NCBI RefSeq assembly: GCF_928368155.1
Contig: NZ_CAKMRU010000001.1
Location: 626,001 to 690,000 of the forward strand
Reading direction: 5' to 3'
Length of the DNA stretch: 64,000 nt
DNA from: Anaerococcus ihuae
GTDB taxonomy: Bacteria; Bacillota; Clostridia; Tissierellales; Peptoniphilaceae
Positions 9,628 to 18,441 of the stretch are shown here, one piece after another. A program made the position numbers and the translations under genes. The stretch's first letter is position 1, and each line of letters starts with the position of its first letter. The notes under the pieces were generated by a model. The model was not told the origin of the DNA, ran no database searches, and saw only the letters and a program-made list of their open reading frames with translations.

Positions 9628-11622
9628 TTAATTAAATTTTTCTATATATTTTTTTGCAATTTCTTCTTTAGTAAATCCTAATTCTTCTTTTACATCTTTA
9701 AAGTTTCCAGAAATTCCAAATCTATCTATTGATATATTTAAACCACCTTTTCCAGTAAATTCACTCCATCCAAAAGATGTTCCCATTTCAATTGAAACCC
9801 TATTTTTAATATTTTTTGGTAGGATTTTTTCCTTATAATCTTGATCTTGTTTTCTAAATAATTCCATTGAAGGCATTGATACAACTCTAACATCAATATT
9901 AGATTTCTTTAACTCATTCTTTGTATCTATTGCAAGTTCTACTTCACTTCCTGTTGCAATTAATATACCATCTGGAATTTCTTTATCAGAATCTTCAATT
10001 ATATAAGCTCCTTTTGAAATATCTGATAAATTTTCAGTTCCTTTAAGATTTTTTACTCCTTGTCGAGTTAGAGCAATAACTACTGGTGAATCTTTACTTT
10101 CTAAAGCAATCTTCCAAGAAAGTCTAACTTCATTTGCATCTGCAGGTCTAAGCATAATTGTATTTGGAATTGATCTTATCATTGCCAATTGTTCAATTGG
10201 TTGGTGAGTTGGACCGTCTTCTCCTACAGCTACTGAATCATGAGTAAATACGTAAGTAACTGGTATTTGTGAAAGAGCTGAAATTCTAAGTCCTGCTTTT
10301 AAATAATCTGAAAATACAAAAAATGTTGAAACGTGGTGGAAAGTTCCTCCATGTGCTACAATTGCATTTGCAATTACACTCATAGCAAATTCTCTAACTC
10401 CATACCAAACATTTCTACCTTGTGGATTTTCGTCAGAAAATCTATCACTGTCTTTTATATTGGTTTTATTTGAAGAAAATAAATCTGCACTTCCTCCCCA
10501 GAAATTTTTAGTAATCTTTGCTATATCTTGGATGATTTCTCCACTTGATGCACGACTTGCTATGCTTTCATCATTTGAAGAATATTTTTTAACTTGATCA
10601 ATCCAATTTTCTGGTAATTTTCTTTCGAATCCATCCAAATATTCTTTGTAATCTTCTGGATATTTTTCCTTATATGAATTTAAAGTATTTTCCCATCTTT
10701 CATATGATTTTTGTCCATTTTTGATTATATTCTCATTAAATATTTCATAAATATCGTCAGAAATTTCAAAATCTTCATATTCCCAATTGTAGGCTTTTTT
10801 TACTGCTGTAAAATCTTCATTTCCTATTGGAGCACCATGAACCTTATTTGTTCCTTGATTTTTTGATCCAAAACCTATAACTGTTTTAACTTCTATAAAA
10901 GTTGGTCCATTTTTATTTTCTTTAGCCTTTATTATCGCTTTATATATTTCTTCAAGATTATTTCCATCAGAAACTTTAATGTAATTCCAATTTTGAGCTT
11001 TTACTCTTTGTTCAATATTTTCAGAAAAAGATGTATTCAAATTACCATCAAGGCAAATATCATTTGAATCGTGCAAAATTATTAATTTATTTAAATTTAA
11101 ATGGCCAGCAAGTGACATAGACTCATAGGATATTCCTTCCATTAAATCTCCATCACCACAAATTGCATAAGTATAATGATCAACTACATTTAAATCGTCC
11201 TTATTATACATTGCTGCAAGATGTTTTTCTGCTATTGCAAATCCAACTGCATTTGCAATTCCTTGACCCAAAGGTCCTGTTGTTACTTCTATTCCATCTG
11301 TATGTTTTCTTTCAGGATGACCTGGAGTTTTTGAACCGATTTGTCTGAAGTTTTTCAAATCTTCAATGCTTAAATCATATCCTGATAAGTGCAATAAGGA
11401 ATAAAGCATAGCAGATCCATGGCCTGCTGATAAAACAAATCTATCCCTGTTATGCCAATCACTTTTTTTAGGATTAACATTTAATATTTTATTCCATAAA
11501 ACGTAAGCCATTGGACTTGCTCCCATTGGAAGGCCTGGATGACCACTATTTGCTTGTTCAATTTGTGCTACTGATAAACATCTTATGGCATTTACAGCCT
11601 TTAAATCTTTTTTATCAAACAT
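9628..11622 (-). CDS. tkt: Transketolase
   Basis: Thiamine-diphosphate enzyme of the non-oxidative pentose phosphate pathway that moves two-carbon units between sugar phosphates. It has 664 residues, full length. Landmarks are the N-terminal NSGHPGLPMG, GPLGQGIANAVG, the ThDP/Mg motif beginning GDGDLMEG near 155, and the Pyr domain with the catalytic Glu in HDSVAVGEDGPTHQP. It shares one base with rpiB (TAATG), so the two pentose-phosphate genes are translationally coupled. Confidence 0.97.
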   Translation of the reverse strand: MFDKKDLKAVNAIRCLSVAQIEQANSGHPGLPMGASPMAYVLWNKILNVNPKKSDWHNRDRFVLSAGHGSAMLYSLLHLSGYDLSIEDLKNFRQIGSKTPGHPERKHTDGIEVTTGPLGQGIANAVGFAIAEKHLAAMYNKDDLNVVDHYTYAICGDGDLMEGISYESMSLAGHLNLNKLIILHDSNDICLDGNLNTSFSENIEQRVKAQNWNYIKVSDGNNLEEIYKAIIKAKENKNGPTFIEVKTVIGFGSKNQGTNKVHGAPIGNEDFTAVKKAYNWEYEDFEISDDIYEIFNENIIKNGQKSYERWENTLNSYKEKYPEDYKEYLDGFERKLPENWIDQVKKYSSNDESIASRASSGEIIQDIAKITKNFWGGSADLFSSNKTNIKDSDRFSDENPQGRNVWYGVREFAMSVIANAIVAHGGTFHHVSTFFVFSDYLKAGLRISALSQIPVTYVFTHDSVAVGEDGPTHQPIEQLAMIRSIPNTIMLRPADANEVRLSWKIALESKDSPVVIALTRQGVKNLKGTENLSDISKGAYIIEDSDKEIPDGILIATGSEVELAIDTKNELKKSNIDVRVVSMPSMELFRKQDQDYKEKILPKNIKNRVSIEMGTSFGWSEFTGKGGLNISIDRFGISGNFKDVKEELGFTKEEIAKKYIEKFN

Positions 11623-12065
11623 TAATTATTCTCCTCAATTTCTTTAATTTTATTAATTCTATTAAGATGACGTCCACCTTCAAACTCAGTTTTCGAAAAC
11701 ACTTCTACAATCATTTTAGCAAGTTCAGAACCAATAACTCTTGATCCAATACATAAAACATTACTGTTATTATGAGCCCTGCACATTTTTGCAGAATAAA
11801 CATCTGATAAACAAGCTGCTCTAATTCCTTTAAATTTATTTGCAGCAAGACTCATTCCAATTCCAGTTCCACAAATTAAAATGGCAAAATCTGCTTCTTT
11901 ATTTAAAACTTTTTCGCAAGCTATTTTTGCAAAATCAGAATAATCACATGAATCTTTTGTAAAAGTTCCAACTTTTTCAACTTCATGTCCAAGTTCTAAT
12001 AATTTTTCTTCAACACTATCAACTAAGTCTATTCCACCATGATCGTTTGCAATTATATATTTCAT
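11622..12065 (-). CDS. rpiB: Ribose-5-phosphate isomerase B
   Basis: Interconverts ribulose 5-phosphate and ribose 5-phosphate. It has 147 residues with NDHGG at the N-terminus, the active-site Cys in ILICGTGIGM and the CRAHNNSNVL segment, all typical of the RpiB/LacAB family. RpiB rather than galactose-6-phosphate isomerase is favoured because the next gene is transketolase. It is the first gene of a two-gene operon transcribed away from murC. Confidence 0.94.
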   Translation of the reverse strand: MKYIIANDHGGIDLVDSVEEKLLELGHEVEKVGTFTKDSCDYSDFAKIACEKVLNKEADFAILICGTGIGMSLAANKFKGIRAACLSDVYSAKMCRAHNNSNVLCIGSRVIGSELAKMIVEVFSKTEFEGGRHLNRINKIKEIEENN

Positions 12066-12121
12066 TAATAACCTCTCTAACTATTTACTTCTAAATAAAG
12101 ATTATCATTTTATAAGTTTAC

Positions 12122-12173
12122 TGTCAATTTAGTTATTATTTTGAAATATACTTAATAAATGGTTAAAGTCCAA
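12122..12173 (-). promoter_or_regulatory. Candidate promoters of rpiB-tkt
   Basis: Minus strand: TTGGAC (12168-12173) with TATATT (12145-12150), spacer 17, is the best pair. A second -35-like TTGACA (12122-12127) lies closer to the gene but its -10 is weak. The region overlaps the divergent murC promoter, so polymerases at the two could interfere. Confidence 0.6.
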
Positions 12174-12188
12174 ATTTTATGGTATAAT
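12160..12188 (+). promoter_or_regulatory. Promoter of murC with extended -10
   Basis: A perfect -10 TATAAT at 12183-12188 is preceded by TGG, an extended -10. A weak -35 (TGGTTA) lies 17 bases upstream. The ribosome site AAAGGAG lies six bases before the murC ATG. Confidence 0.75.
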
Positions 12189-12223
12189 ATATAGGCGAAA
12201 ATTATAAAAACAAAGGAGCATCA

Positions 12224-13612
12224 ATGTTCGAATTTAATATAAATGATTTTAAATATAAAAATATACATATGATAGGTATAGGTGGCATATCAATGAGTGG
12301 TATCGCCATTTTATTAAGCAATAATGGCTATAATGTTACAGGATCAGACCTTTCAATTTCTGAAACTAGCAAGCATTTAGATAAAAATGGAATTAAATAT
12401 GTAATTGGACAAAAAAAAGAAAATATTAAAAACCCAGATTTAGTTATATATACAGATGCAATTTCTGATGATAATGAGGAACTAATTGCAGCAAGAGAAT
12501 TAGGAGTACCTGTTGTTACTCGTGGAGTTTTCTTGGGAAGTTTGATGAAAAATTACAAAAATTCAATTGCAATTTCTGGTTCTCATGGAAAAAGTACTAC
12601 TACAAGTATGATTTCTAAAATTCTTATGAATTCTACAAAAAATCCTACTATTTTACTGGGTGGAGACCTTGATGAAATTGAAGGAAATGTTCATGTTGGT
12701 GATAAGGATATATTAGTTACAGAAGCTTGTGAATACAAGGGGAATATCAGATATTATTACCCATCAATAGGAATTATTTTAAACATTGATGAAGATCATC
12801 TTGATTATTATAAAGACATAAATGATATAGTTGAAACTTTTAAATTTTACTTGAGAAATCAAAGCAAAGATTCAAAAACTATTTTAAATTTAAATGAAGA
12901 AAATAATAAATTAGTTATAGATGCAGTTCAAGGTGAATTGATTACTTATGGTCAAAATAACCCTGAAGCTGATTATAATGCAACAAATATAAGCTTTGAC
13001 GAAGATGGAAAACCAAAATTTGATTTAATTATGAAAAATGGACAAACAGAACATTTTGAATTATCAATTTTGGGAAGACATAATATAAATAATGCTTGTG
13101 CATCTATAATTGCAACACTTGAAACAGGAGTTGATATCGAAACAATAAAAAAATGTATACAAGCTTATACTGGACTTGAAAGAAGAATGCAATTAATCGG
13201 AAATGTTAATGATTGTAATATTATTTTAGATTACGGTCACCATCCTTCCGAAATCAAAGTAAATTTAAATGCCTTGGCTGAGCATACTAAGGGAAGATTA
13301 GTTTGTGTATGGCAACCTCATACCTATACAAGAACAAAGAGATTATTCAATGAATTTGTAAAATGTTTTGACGATGCAGATGAAGTCATAATTACAGATA
13401 TTTTTGCAGCTCGTGAAGCTTTTGACCCTAGTATTTCAAGTAAGGATGTTGTTGATGCTTTGGTTAAATCTGGGAAAAATGCAAAATATATTCCGACCTT
13501 TGAAAGTGTAAAAGAATATATATTAACAGATATCAAAAAAGACGATCAAGTTATAGTTACAGGAAGTGGAGATTCTGATAACTTGGCAAAAATGATTGCG
13601 GGAGTTATGTAA
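12224..13612 (+). CDS. murC: UDP-N-acetylmuramate--L-alanine ligase MurC
   Basis: Cytosolic ATP-dependent ligase adding L-Ala to UDP-MurNAc, the first step of the peptide stem. It has 462 residues. The N-terminal Rossmann motif GIGGISMSG (residues 17-25), the ATP-binding GSHGKSTTT near 124, and the C-terminal LDYGHHPSEI place it in MurC rather than MurD/E/F. It is one of only two intact plus-strand genes here and is monocistronic, with its own promoter and a strong terminator. rpiB is transcribed divergently from the shared 158-base gap. Confidence 0.96.
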   Translation: MFEFNINDFKYKNIHMIGIGGISMSGIAILLSNNGYNVTGSDLSISETSKHLDKNGIKYVIGQKKENIKNPDLVIYTDAISDDNEELIAARELGVPVVTRGVFLGSLMKNYKNSIAISGSHGKSTTTSMISKILMNSTKNPTILLGGDLDEIEGNVHVGDKDILVTEACEYKGNIRYYYPSIGIILNIDEDHLDYYKDINDIVETFKFYLRNQSKDSKTILNLNEENNKLVIDAVQGELITYGQNNPEADYNATNISFDEDGKPKFDLIMKNGQTEHFELSILGRHNINNACASIIATLETGVDIETIKKCIQAYTGLERRMQLIGNVNDCNIILDYGHHPSEIKVNLNALAEHTKGRLVCVWQPHTYTRTKRLFNEFVKCFDDADEVIITDIFAAREAFDPSISSKDVVDALVKSGKNAKYIPTFESVKEYILTDIKKDDQVIVTGSGDSDNLAKMIAGVM

Positions 13613-13615
13613 AAA

Positions 13616-13668
13616 TAAAAAGCAAGTTTTAAAAATCGATATGATTTTCTAGACTTGCTTTTTTCTTT
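13616..13668. terminator. Bidirectional terminator between murC and the ComEC-like gene
   Basis: Arms AAAAAGCAAGT (13618-13628) and ACTTGCTTTTTT (13653-13664) form a stem with T-runs on both strands. The stop codon of the minus-strand gene (13629-13631) lies in the loop, so its last codons are part of the terminator. Confidence 0.85.
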
Positions 13669-14513
13669 TTTGTATTTATTTTTATTTTATTTCCATGACA
13701 TTTTATTATTATATTTCCATCAAAATCAGTTCTTAAAATTTTTATATTTTTCTTATTTAATAAATTTAAAACTTCATTTGATGGGTGTCCGTACCTATTA
13801 TTTTTTCCAACAGAAATAATTGCAAGTTTAGGATTAACTTCTTTTAAAAATTCTTTTGAACTTGAATATTTGCTACCATGGTGACCTAACATCAAAACAT
13901 CACTTTTTAAATTATATCCTGAGTAAATCAATTGGTCTTCTACATTTTTACTTGCATCTGCAGGAAATAAAAAAGACATATTCCCATAGGAAATTTTTAC
14001 TACTATAGAATTATCATTATCTACGCCATTTCTATAAACTTTTGGCCATAGAATCTCTATCTTTGCATCTCCTAAATAAAATTTATCACCCTGTTTAGGA
14101 TTAATTACATTAGCATTTGATTTTGATAAACTTCTTGTAAAAGATTTATAAATTTTAGTTTCTTTTTTATAAGAAGGAGTAAGAACATTTATAACTTCAT
14201 AATTTTCTAGGATAGAAATTAATCCAGCTATATGATCTTCATCATAGTGGCTTGCAATCATATAATCAATTTTTTTAAGATTTTTATTTTTTATGTAATT
14301 ATAATAATACCTACTTTTTGACCTGTTACCACCATCAATTAATAGATTTTTATTTTTGCTTCTTACAAGAACGGCATTACCTTGACCTACATCTATATAA
14401 TTAATTTCAAGCTCATCTAAATTTTTATATGTATTTTCTTTTATATTTATAAGCAAGAAAATCAAAACAACAGATAAGATTATTATTAAAAGATTTTTAA
14501 ATTTTATTTTCAT
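13629..14513 (-). CDS. ComEC/Rec2-like metallo-beta-lactamase-fold hydrolase, membrane anchored
   Basis: 294 residues with one N-terminal hydrophobic segment (about 8-24), then a metallo-beta-lactamase fold facing outside by prediction. Metal motifs are SHYDEDHIAG (His89, Asp91, Asp93, His94), LLIDGG (Asp60) and a late LGHHGS. This layout matches the soluble C-terminal domain of ComEC and stand-alone ComEC-like hydrolases; substrate unknown. It lacks the ComEC channel segments, so a DNA-uptake role should not be assumed. Its start shares one base with the mazF stop. It is the last gene of the pcrA-to-mbl gene run. Confidence 0.82.
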   Translation of the reverse strand: MKIKFKNLLIIILSVVLIFLLINIKENTYKNLDELEINYIDVGQGNAVLVRSKNKNLLIDGGNRSKSRYYYNYIKNKNLKKIDYMIASHYDEDHIAGLISILENYEVINVLTPSYKKETKIYKSFTRSLSKSNANVINPKQGDKFYLGDAKIEILWPKVYRNGVDNDNSIVVKISYGNMSFLFPADASKNVEDQLIYSGYNLKSDVLMLGHHGSKYSSSKEFLKEVNPKLAIISVGKNNRYGHPSNEVLNLLNKKNIKILRTDFDGNIIIKCHGNKIKINTKKKKASLENHIDF

Positions 14514-14857
14514 TAATCTATGCCAACAGAAATTGCAATTGCTGCATCAATTTTTAGCATAACTGATTTATCAAAAGATCCCAACTTATCCCTAAGTCTT
14601 CTTTTATCTATTGTTCTTAGCTGTTCTAGAAGGGCAACACTATTTTTTGGTAGGCCAAATTCATTCGCACTCAATGAAACGTGAGTTGGAAGTTTAGATT
14701 TTTTCAATTGGCTAGTAACAGGAACAACAATTATAGTTGGAGAATATTTGTTTCCCATATCATTTTGTACTACAATAACAGGTCTTACTCCACCCTGCTC
14801 ACTTCCTACTACTGGAGAAAGGTCCGCATAAAACAAATCCCCTCTTTTAACCTTCAT
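14513..14857 (-). CDS. mazF: MazF/PemK family endoribonuclease toxin
   Basis: 114 residues, the size of Bacillus NdoA-type MazF, a sequence-specific mRNA interferase. The RGDLFYADLSP start, the conserved Arg in GGVRPVIVVQND and the VVPVTS strand are in place, so the active site looks intact. It overlaps the alr stop by 11 bases and its ribosome site AGGAG lies inside alr. In Bacillus the order is alr-antitoxin-toxin; here no antitoxin gene fits between alr and mazF, nor after mazF. The toxin call is secure; the absence of a partner is an observation within this window. Confidence 0.9.
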   Translation of the reverse strand: MKVKRGDLFYADLSPVVGSEQGGVRPVIVVQNDMGNKYSPTIIVVPVTSQLKKSKLPTHVSLSANEFGLPKNSVALLEQLRTIDKRRLRDKLGSFDKSVMLKIDAAIAISVGID

Positions 14858-15944
14858 GATATTCTCCTAAAATATTAGATTTATATATTCTTGGAACTCT
14901 TTTTGAAATAGAAGTCATAAGTTCATAGGCAATTGTATTTATTTTTTTTGCTTCTTTATAAATATCAGGATAAAGAGTAATATAATCACCAATTTTACAA
15001 TCAATACCACTTACATCAATCATCATTTGGTCCATACAAACTCTTCCAACTACCTTAGTTGGTTTTCCATTGACCAAAACTTCCCCAATATTTGAAAATG
15101 ATCTTTTAAATCCATCGGCATATCCTATAGCAACTGTAGCAACTTTCATATCTTTTTCAGCTACAAAAGTTCTTCCATATGAAATACTTGTTCCCTTTTT
15201 TACTTTTTTTACAAAAGAAATTTGCGCTTTGAATTCAAAGGCTTGCTCTAATTTTATTTTAGAAACTTCCTTTATATAATCAGATGGATAAATTCCATAT
15301 AAAGAAATCCCAACTCTCAACAAATCTGATTTAAAATCATACTCCATTGATGCCGCAGAATTTGCTATATGAACCAATTTCAGATCAAAATCTTCTTTTA
15401 TTTGATTTATTATATATGTAAATTTTTTATATTGTTCTTTAGTATAAGTCAAGTCTTTCTCATCAGCAGTTGCAAAATGAGACATAGCTCCAATAAAATT
15501 AAGATTTACTAAATCTTTTAACTTATTAATTTTTTCTATTTCAAAATCCCTAAAACCAATTCTTGTATGACCCGTATCAAGGCCTATATGGCAATTTATT
15601 TTTGAATCCAAGCTCTCATTAATTTTTTTTGCATAATCTAGGTCATAAATTACAACATCTATTCCAAGTTTTGCACATTCTTTATACTTATCCAAAGGCA
15701 AATATCCCAAAATAAGAATTGGAGTTTTTATTCCATTTTCCCTTAAATATTTGGCTTCTTTAAATTGAGCTACTGCTATATAATCTATGTAATTTTTTAT
15801 GTAATTTGCTACTTCTAAAGATCCAAGTCCATAAGCATCTGCCTTTAAAACTGCACAGAATTTTGATTTTTGAGCTTTTTTCTTTATTGACTTTATATTA
15901 TTTAATATTTTATCTAAATCTACTAGTAAATAATTTTCTTCCAT
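14847..15944 (-). CDS. alr: Alanine racemase
   Basis: PLP enzyme making D-alanine for peptidoglycan. It has 365 residues. The PLP-lysine motif AVLKADAYGLG is near residue 34, and the second catalytic Tyr lies in SISYGRTFVAE near 264, with the GRVCMDQMMID substrate segment after it. It lies two bases after the AcpS-NnrD fusion, matching the acpS-nnr-alr-mazF order seen in many Firmicutes. Confidence 0.96.
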   Translation of the reverse strand: MEENYLLVDLDKILNNIKSIKKKAQKSKFCAVLKADAYGLGSLEVANYIKNYIDYIAVAQFKEAKYLRENGIKTPILILGYLPLDKYKECAKLGIDVVIYDLDYAKKINESLDSKINCHIGLDTGHTRIGFRDFEIEKINKLKDLVNLNFIGAMSHFATADEKDLTYTKEQYKKFTYIINQIKEDFDLKLVHIANSAASMEYDFKSDLLRVGISLYGIYPSDYIKEVSKIKLEQAFEFKAQISFVKKVKKGTSISYGRTFVAEKDMKVATVAIGYADGFKRSFSNIGEVLVNGKPTKVVGRVCMDQMMIDVSGIDCKIGDYITLYPDIYKEAKKINTIAYELMTSISKRVPRIYKSNILGEYHEG

Positions 15945-15945
15945 A

Positions 15946-17133
15946 TTAACTCCTCATTAATTTATAGGCCTTGGGTAGGTTTTTAATTATGTCACTTGCA
16001 ATTAATGAATCCTCACAATTTTTCGATGCATAAATATCTCCGGCAAGTCCATGAATATAAACTGATAAAACAGCTGCATCAAAGACTTCCATATTTGATA
16101 AATTAGAAAGTATTATTCCGGTTAAAACATCACCACTACCTGCAGTAGCCATACCACTATTTCCAGAATTATTTATGTAAAGTTTATATCCATCAGTAAC
16201 GATTGTGTTCTTACCTTTTAAAACTAAAACAATACTATGTTTTTTTGCAAAATCTTTTGCTACTTTTTCTCTATTATTTTTTATAAAATCTAAAGGCAAA
16301 TTTGAAATTCTAGAAAATTCCATCTCGTGTGGAGTAAGGACAAGATTATGTTTTTTATCAATTATATCAATATTTTCTTTTAAAGCGTTTATTCCATCTG
16401 CATCTATTACGAGGTTTTTGTCAAAATTATCTACTATTATTTCGATTAATTTATCAAGATCTTTCCCCTCGCCCATGCCAGGACCAATAGCTAGAGCGTT
16501 CTTGTTTTTTATTAAAGATAAAATTTTTTCTGCAATTTCTTTCTCATAATAAAAATAATCGCAATCAACTTCTTCTATTATACATTCTGTAGACTTTATT
16601 TGTAAAATATGTGAAATAGATGATGGACAAATTACATAAGATAGACCGGCACCTGATCTTAAAGAAGCATTTGAAGATAAAAAAACAGAACCTGCCATTC
16701 CTTTTTGTCCACCGATTATTGCAACTTTTCCAAAATCTCCCTTATGACCATCACTTGGCCTATTTTTTAATAATTTCTGTATATCTCTATTTATCTTAAA
16801 ATTTGGTTCATTCTTATTGCAAACTGCTATAGCATAATTTCCATCATGACTTATGCTTATTTCTGCATTTGTTTTTTTTCCATTTATAAAAACTATAGGT
16901 ATGTTATCAACATGTTTAATTTCAATTTTTTTTCTTAATATGTAGGCTAAATTAAAGTTATATGCTTTAATTATAGCTTCTTTTCCTGCAAATATTCCAG
17001 CAAAAGTTTGTAAGGAATTTGCTTTTGAATTAGAATAATGAAATTCATTATCAGTAAATATTTTACTCGCAAAATCATTTTTTTCTAATTTATTTCTAAA
17101 TTTTTTTATATCTACTATGTCAATTCCAATCAT
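15946..17133 (-). CDS. Fusion: holo-ACP synthase (AcpS) + ADP-dependent NAD(P)H-hydrate dehydratase (NnrD)
   Basis: 395 residues in two domains. Residues 1-115 are an AcpS-type phosphopantetheinyl transferase: GIDIVDIKKF with the metal Asp8, FAGKEAIIKA with Glu52, and ISISHDG. It would load the 4'-phosphopantetheine arm on acyl carrier protein. Residues about 128-395 are the C-terminal YjeF/NnrD kinase-like domain: GHKGDFGKVAIIGG, AIGPGMG, LVIDADGINAL, LTPHEMEFSRI and NSGMATAGSGDVLTG with catalytic Asp335. It would repair hydrated NAD(P)H. The usual NnrE epimerase half is absent. The join is in frame with no internal stop. It overlaps the deaminase stop by four bases and precedes alr. Confidence 0.88.
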   Translation of the reverse strand: MIGIDIVDIKKFRNKLEKNDFASKIFTDNEFHYSNSKANSLQTFAGIFAGKEAIIKAYNFNLAYILRKKIEIKHVDNIPIVFINGKKTNAEISISHDGNYAIAVCNKNEPNFKINRDIQKLLKNRPSDGHKGDFGKVAIIGGQKGMAGSVFLSSNASLRSGAGLSYVICPSSISHILQIKSTECIIEEVDCDYFYYEKEIAEKILSLIKNKNALAIGPGMGEGKDLDKLIEIIVDNFDKNLVIDADGINALKENIDIIDKKHNLVLTPHEMEFSRISNLPLDFIKNNREKVAKDFAKKHSIVLVLKGKNTIVTDGYKLYINNSGNSGMATAGSGDVLTGIILSNLSNMEVFDAAVLSVYIHGLAGDIYASKNCEDSLIASDIIKNLPKAYKLMRS

Positions 17134-18410
17134 TTTCTTTTCCTTAAATTTTCAAATGATTCTTCTGATTTTTTTAGTATTTCATCTAAATCGAGATAGG
17201 TAAATTTTTTATTTTCATAAACAAGATTACCGTTAATTATTACATAAGATACATCTGTATCAAAAGTTGAATAACACAAGGAAGATATAAGATTATTTTG
17301 TGGAGTATGGTTAGGATTATTTAAATCAATTAGTATAATATCTGCTAATTTACCTTCTTCCAAAGTCCCAATTTTATCATCAAGTCCTAGTGCCTTTGCC
17401 CCATTTATAGTTGCCATTTTTAAAATATCATAAGCTTTTAAATTTTTTGGATCCTTATATTTTGAAACAAGAGAAGTTAGAGAAATTTCCTTTAACATTG
17501 ATAGATTGTTATTGCTTGCTGATGAATCTGTTCCCATGCAAAGATTTATTCCCTTATTAATTATTCTTGTACAATCAAGAAAACCTGAAGATAATTTTAG
17601 GTTACTAGATGGATTATGAGCTATACTAAGGTCATATTTTGATAAAATTTCAAGATCTTTTTCTGATAAGTGGACTCCATGAGCAGCTATTGTTTTATTT
17701 TCAAAAATCCCACATTCTTCAAAAACTTCAGTAGGACTTTGATTAAATCTTTTCATACAATCGTCATTTTCAACTTTCGTTTCTGAAAGATGAATGTGTA
17801 TTGGCATCTTATATATTTTTGCATATTTGTTTATTTCCTTTAAATAGTATTTATCTGTTGTATAAACTGCGTGAGGTCCAAAGGCTATATTTATTCTTCC
17901 ATCTTGACTATTTTCATATTTTTTAAAAAGATTAATATTTTCTTTTATTTTTGCACAGTCTTTATCTTCAAGAGTAAGACCCCTTGAAATTTGTGCTCTC
18001 ATTTTTGATTTTTCTAGGGCTTTTATAGTTTGATCTTCAAAATAATACATATCTGCAAAAGTTGTTGTTCCTGTCATAATCATTTCAGCTTGGGATAAGA
18101 GTGATGCCCAATAAACATCTTTAGCAATTAATTTATCTTCCAAAGGCCAAATTTTTTCATTCAGCCAGGTCATTAATTCCACATCATCACTAAAATTTCT
18201 AAATAAACTCATCCCTACATGAGTATGAGCGTTTACAAAACCCGGCATAGCTAGAAAATTTTTCCCGTCTATTTTTTTATCAAAGTTAAAATCTAGTTTT
18301 TCTTTTGTAATTTTACTTATCTTATCATTTTTAATATAAATATTTGCATTTTTTATTTCTTCACCATCTGCCATGGTGAGAATTTTTACATCTTCTATAA
18401 GTATATTCAT
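17130..18410 (-). CDS. mtaD: 5-methylthioadenosine/S-adenosylhomocysteine deaminase
   Basis: 426-residue metal-dependent amidohydrolase. Zinc-site motifs are NAHTHVGMS (near residue 63), HIHLSET, AAHGVHLSE and GTDSSASNN. The length and motif spacing match MtaD-type enzymes that deaminate MTA and SAH to inosyl products. Related purine or chlorohydrolase families share the motifs, so the exact substrate is inferred. It lies between gatB, separated by a hairpin, and the AcpS-NnrD fusion, with a four-base overlap to the latter. Confidence 0.85.
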   Translation of the reverse strand: MNILIEDVKILTMADGEEIKNANIYIKNDKISKITKEKLDFNFDKKIDGKNFLAMPGFVNAHTHVGMSLFRNFSDDVELMTWLNEKIWPLEDKLIAKDVYWASLLSQAEMIMTGTTTFADMYYFEDQTIKALEKSKMRAQISRGLTLEDKDCAKIKENINLFKKYENSQDGRINIAFGPHAVYTTDKYYLKEINKYAKIYKMPIHIHLSETKVENDDCMKRFNQSPTEVFEECGIFENKTIAAHGVHLSEKDLEILSKYDLSIAHNPSSNLKLSSGFLDCTRIINKGINLCMGTDSSASNNNLSMLKEISLTSLVSKYKDPKNLKAYDILKMATINGAKALGLDDKIGTLEEGKLADIILIDLNNPNHTPQNNLISSLCYSTFDTDVSYVIINGNLVYENKKFTYLDLDEILKKSEESFENLRKRK

Positions 18411-18416
18411 AACAAA

Positions 18417-18441
18417 TAAGAGCGGCCAAAGCCAGCTCTTA
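18417..18441 (-). terminator. Weak terminator or attenuator at the gatB stop codon
   Basis: TAAGAGC / GCTCTTA forms the outer stem, with an inner GGC/GCC pairing and a one-base bulge. The first arm contains the gatB TAA stop. The following T-run is short, so partial read-through into mtaD is likely. Confidence 0.55.
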
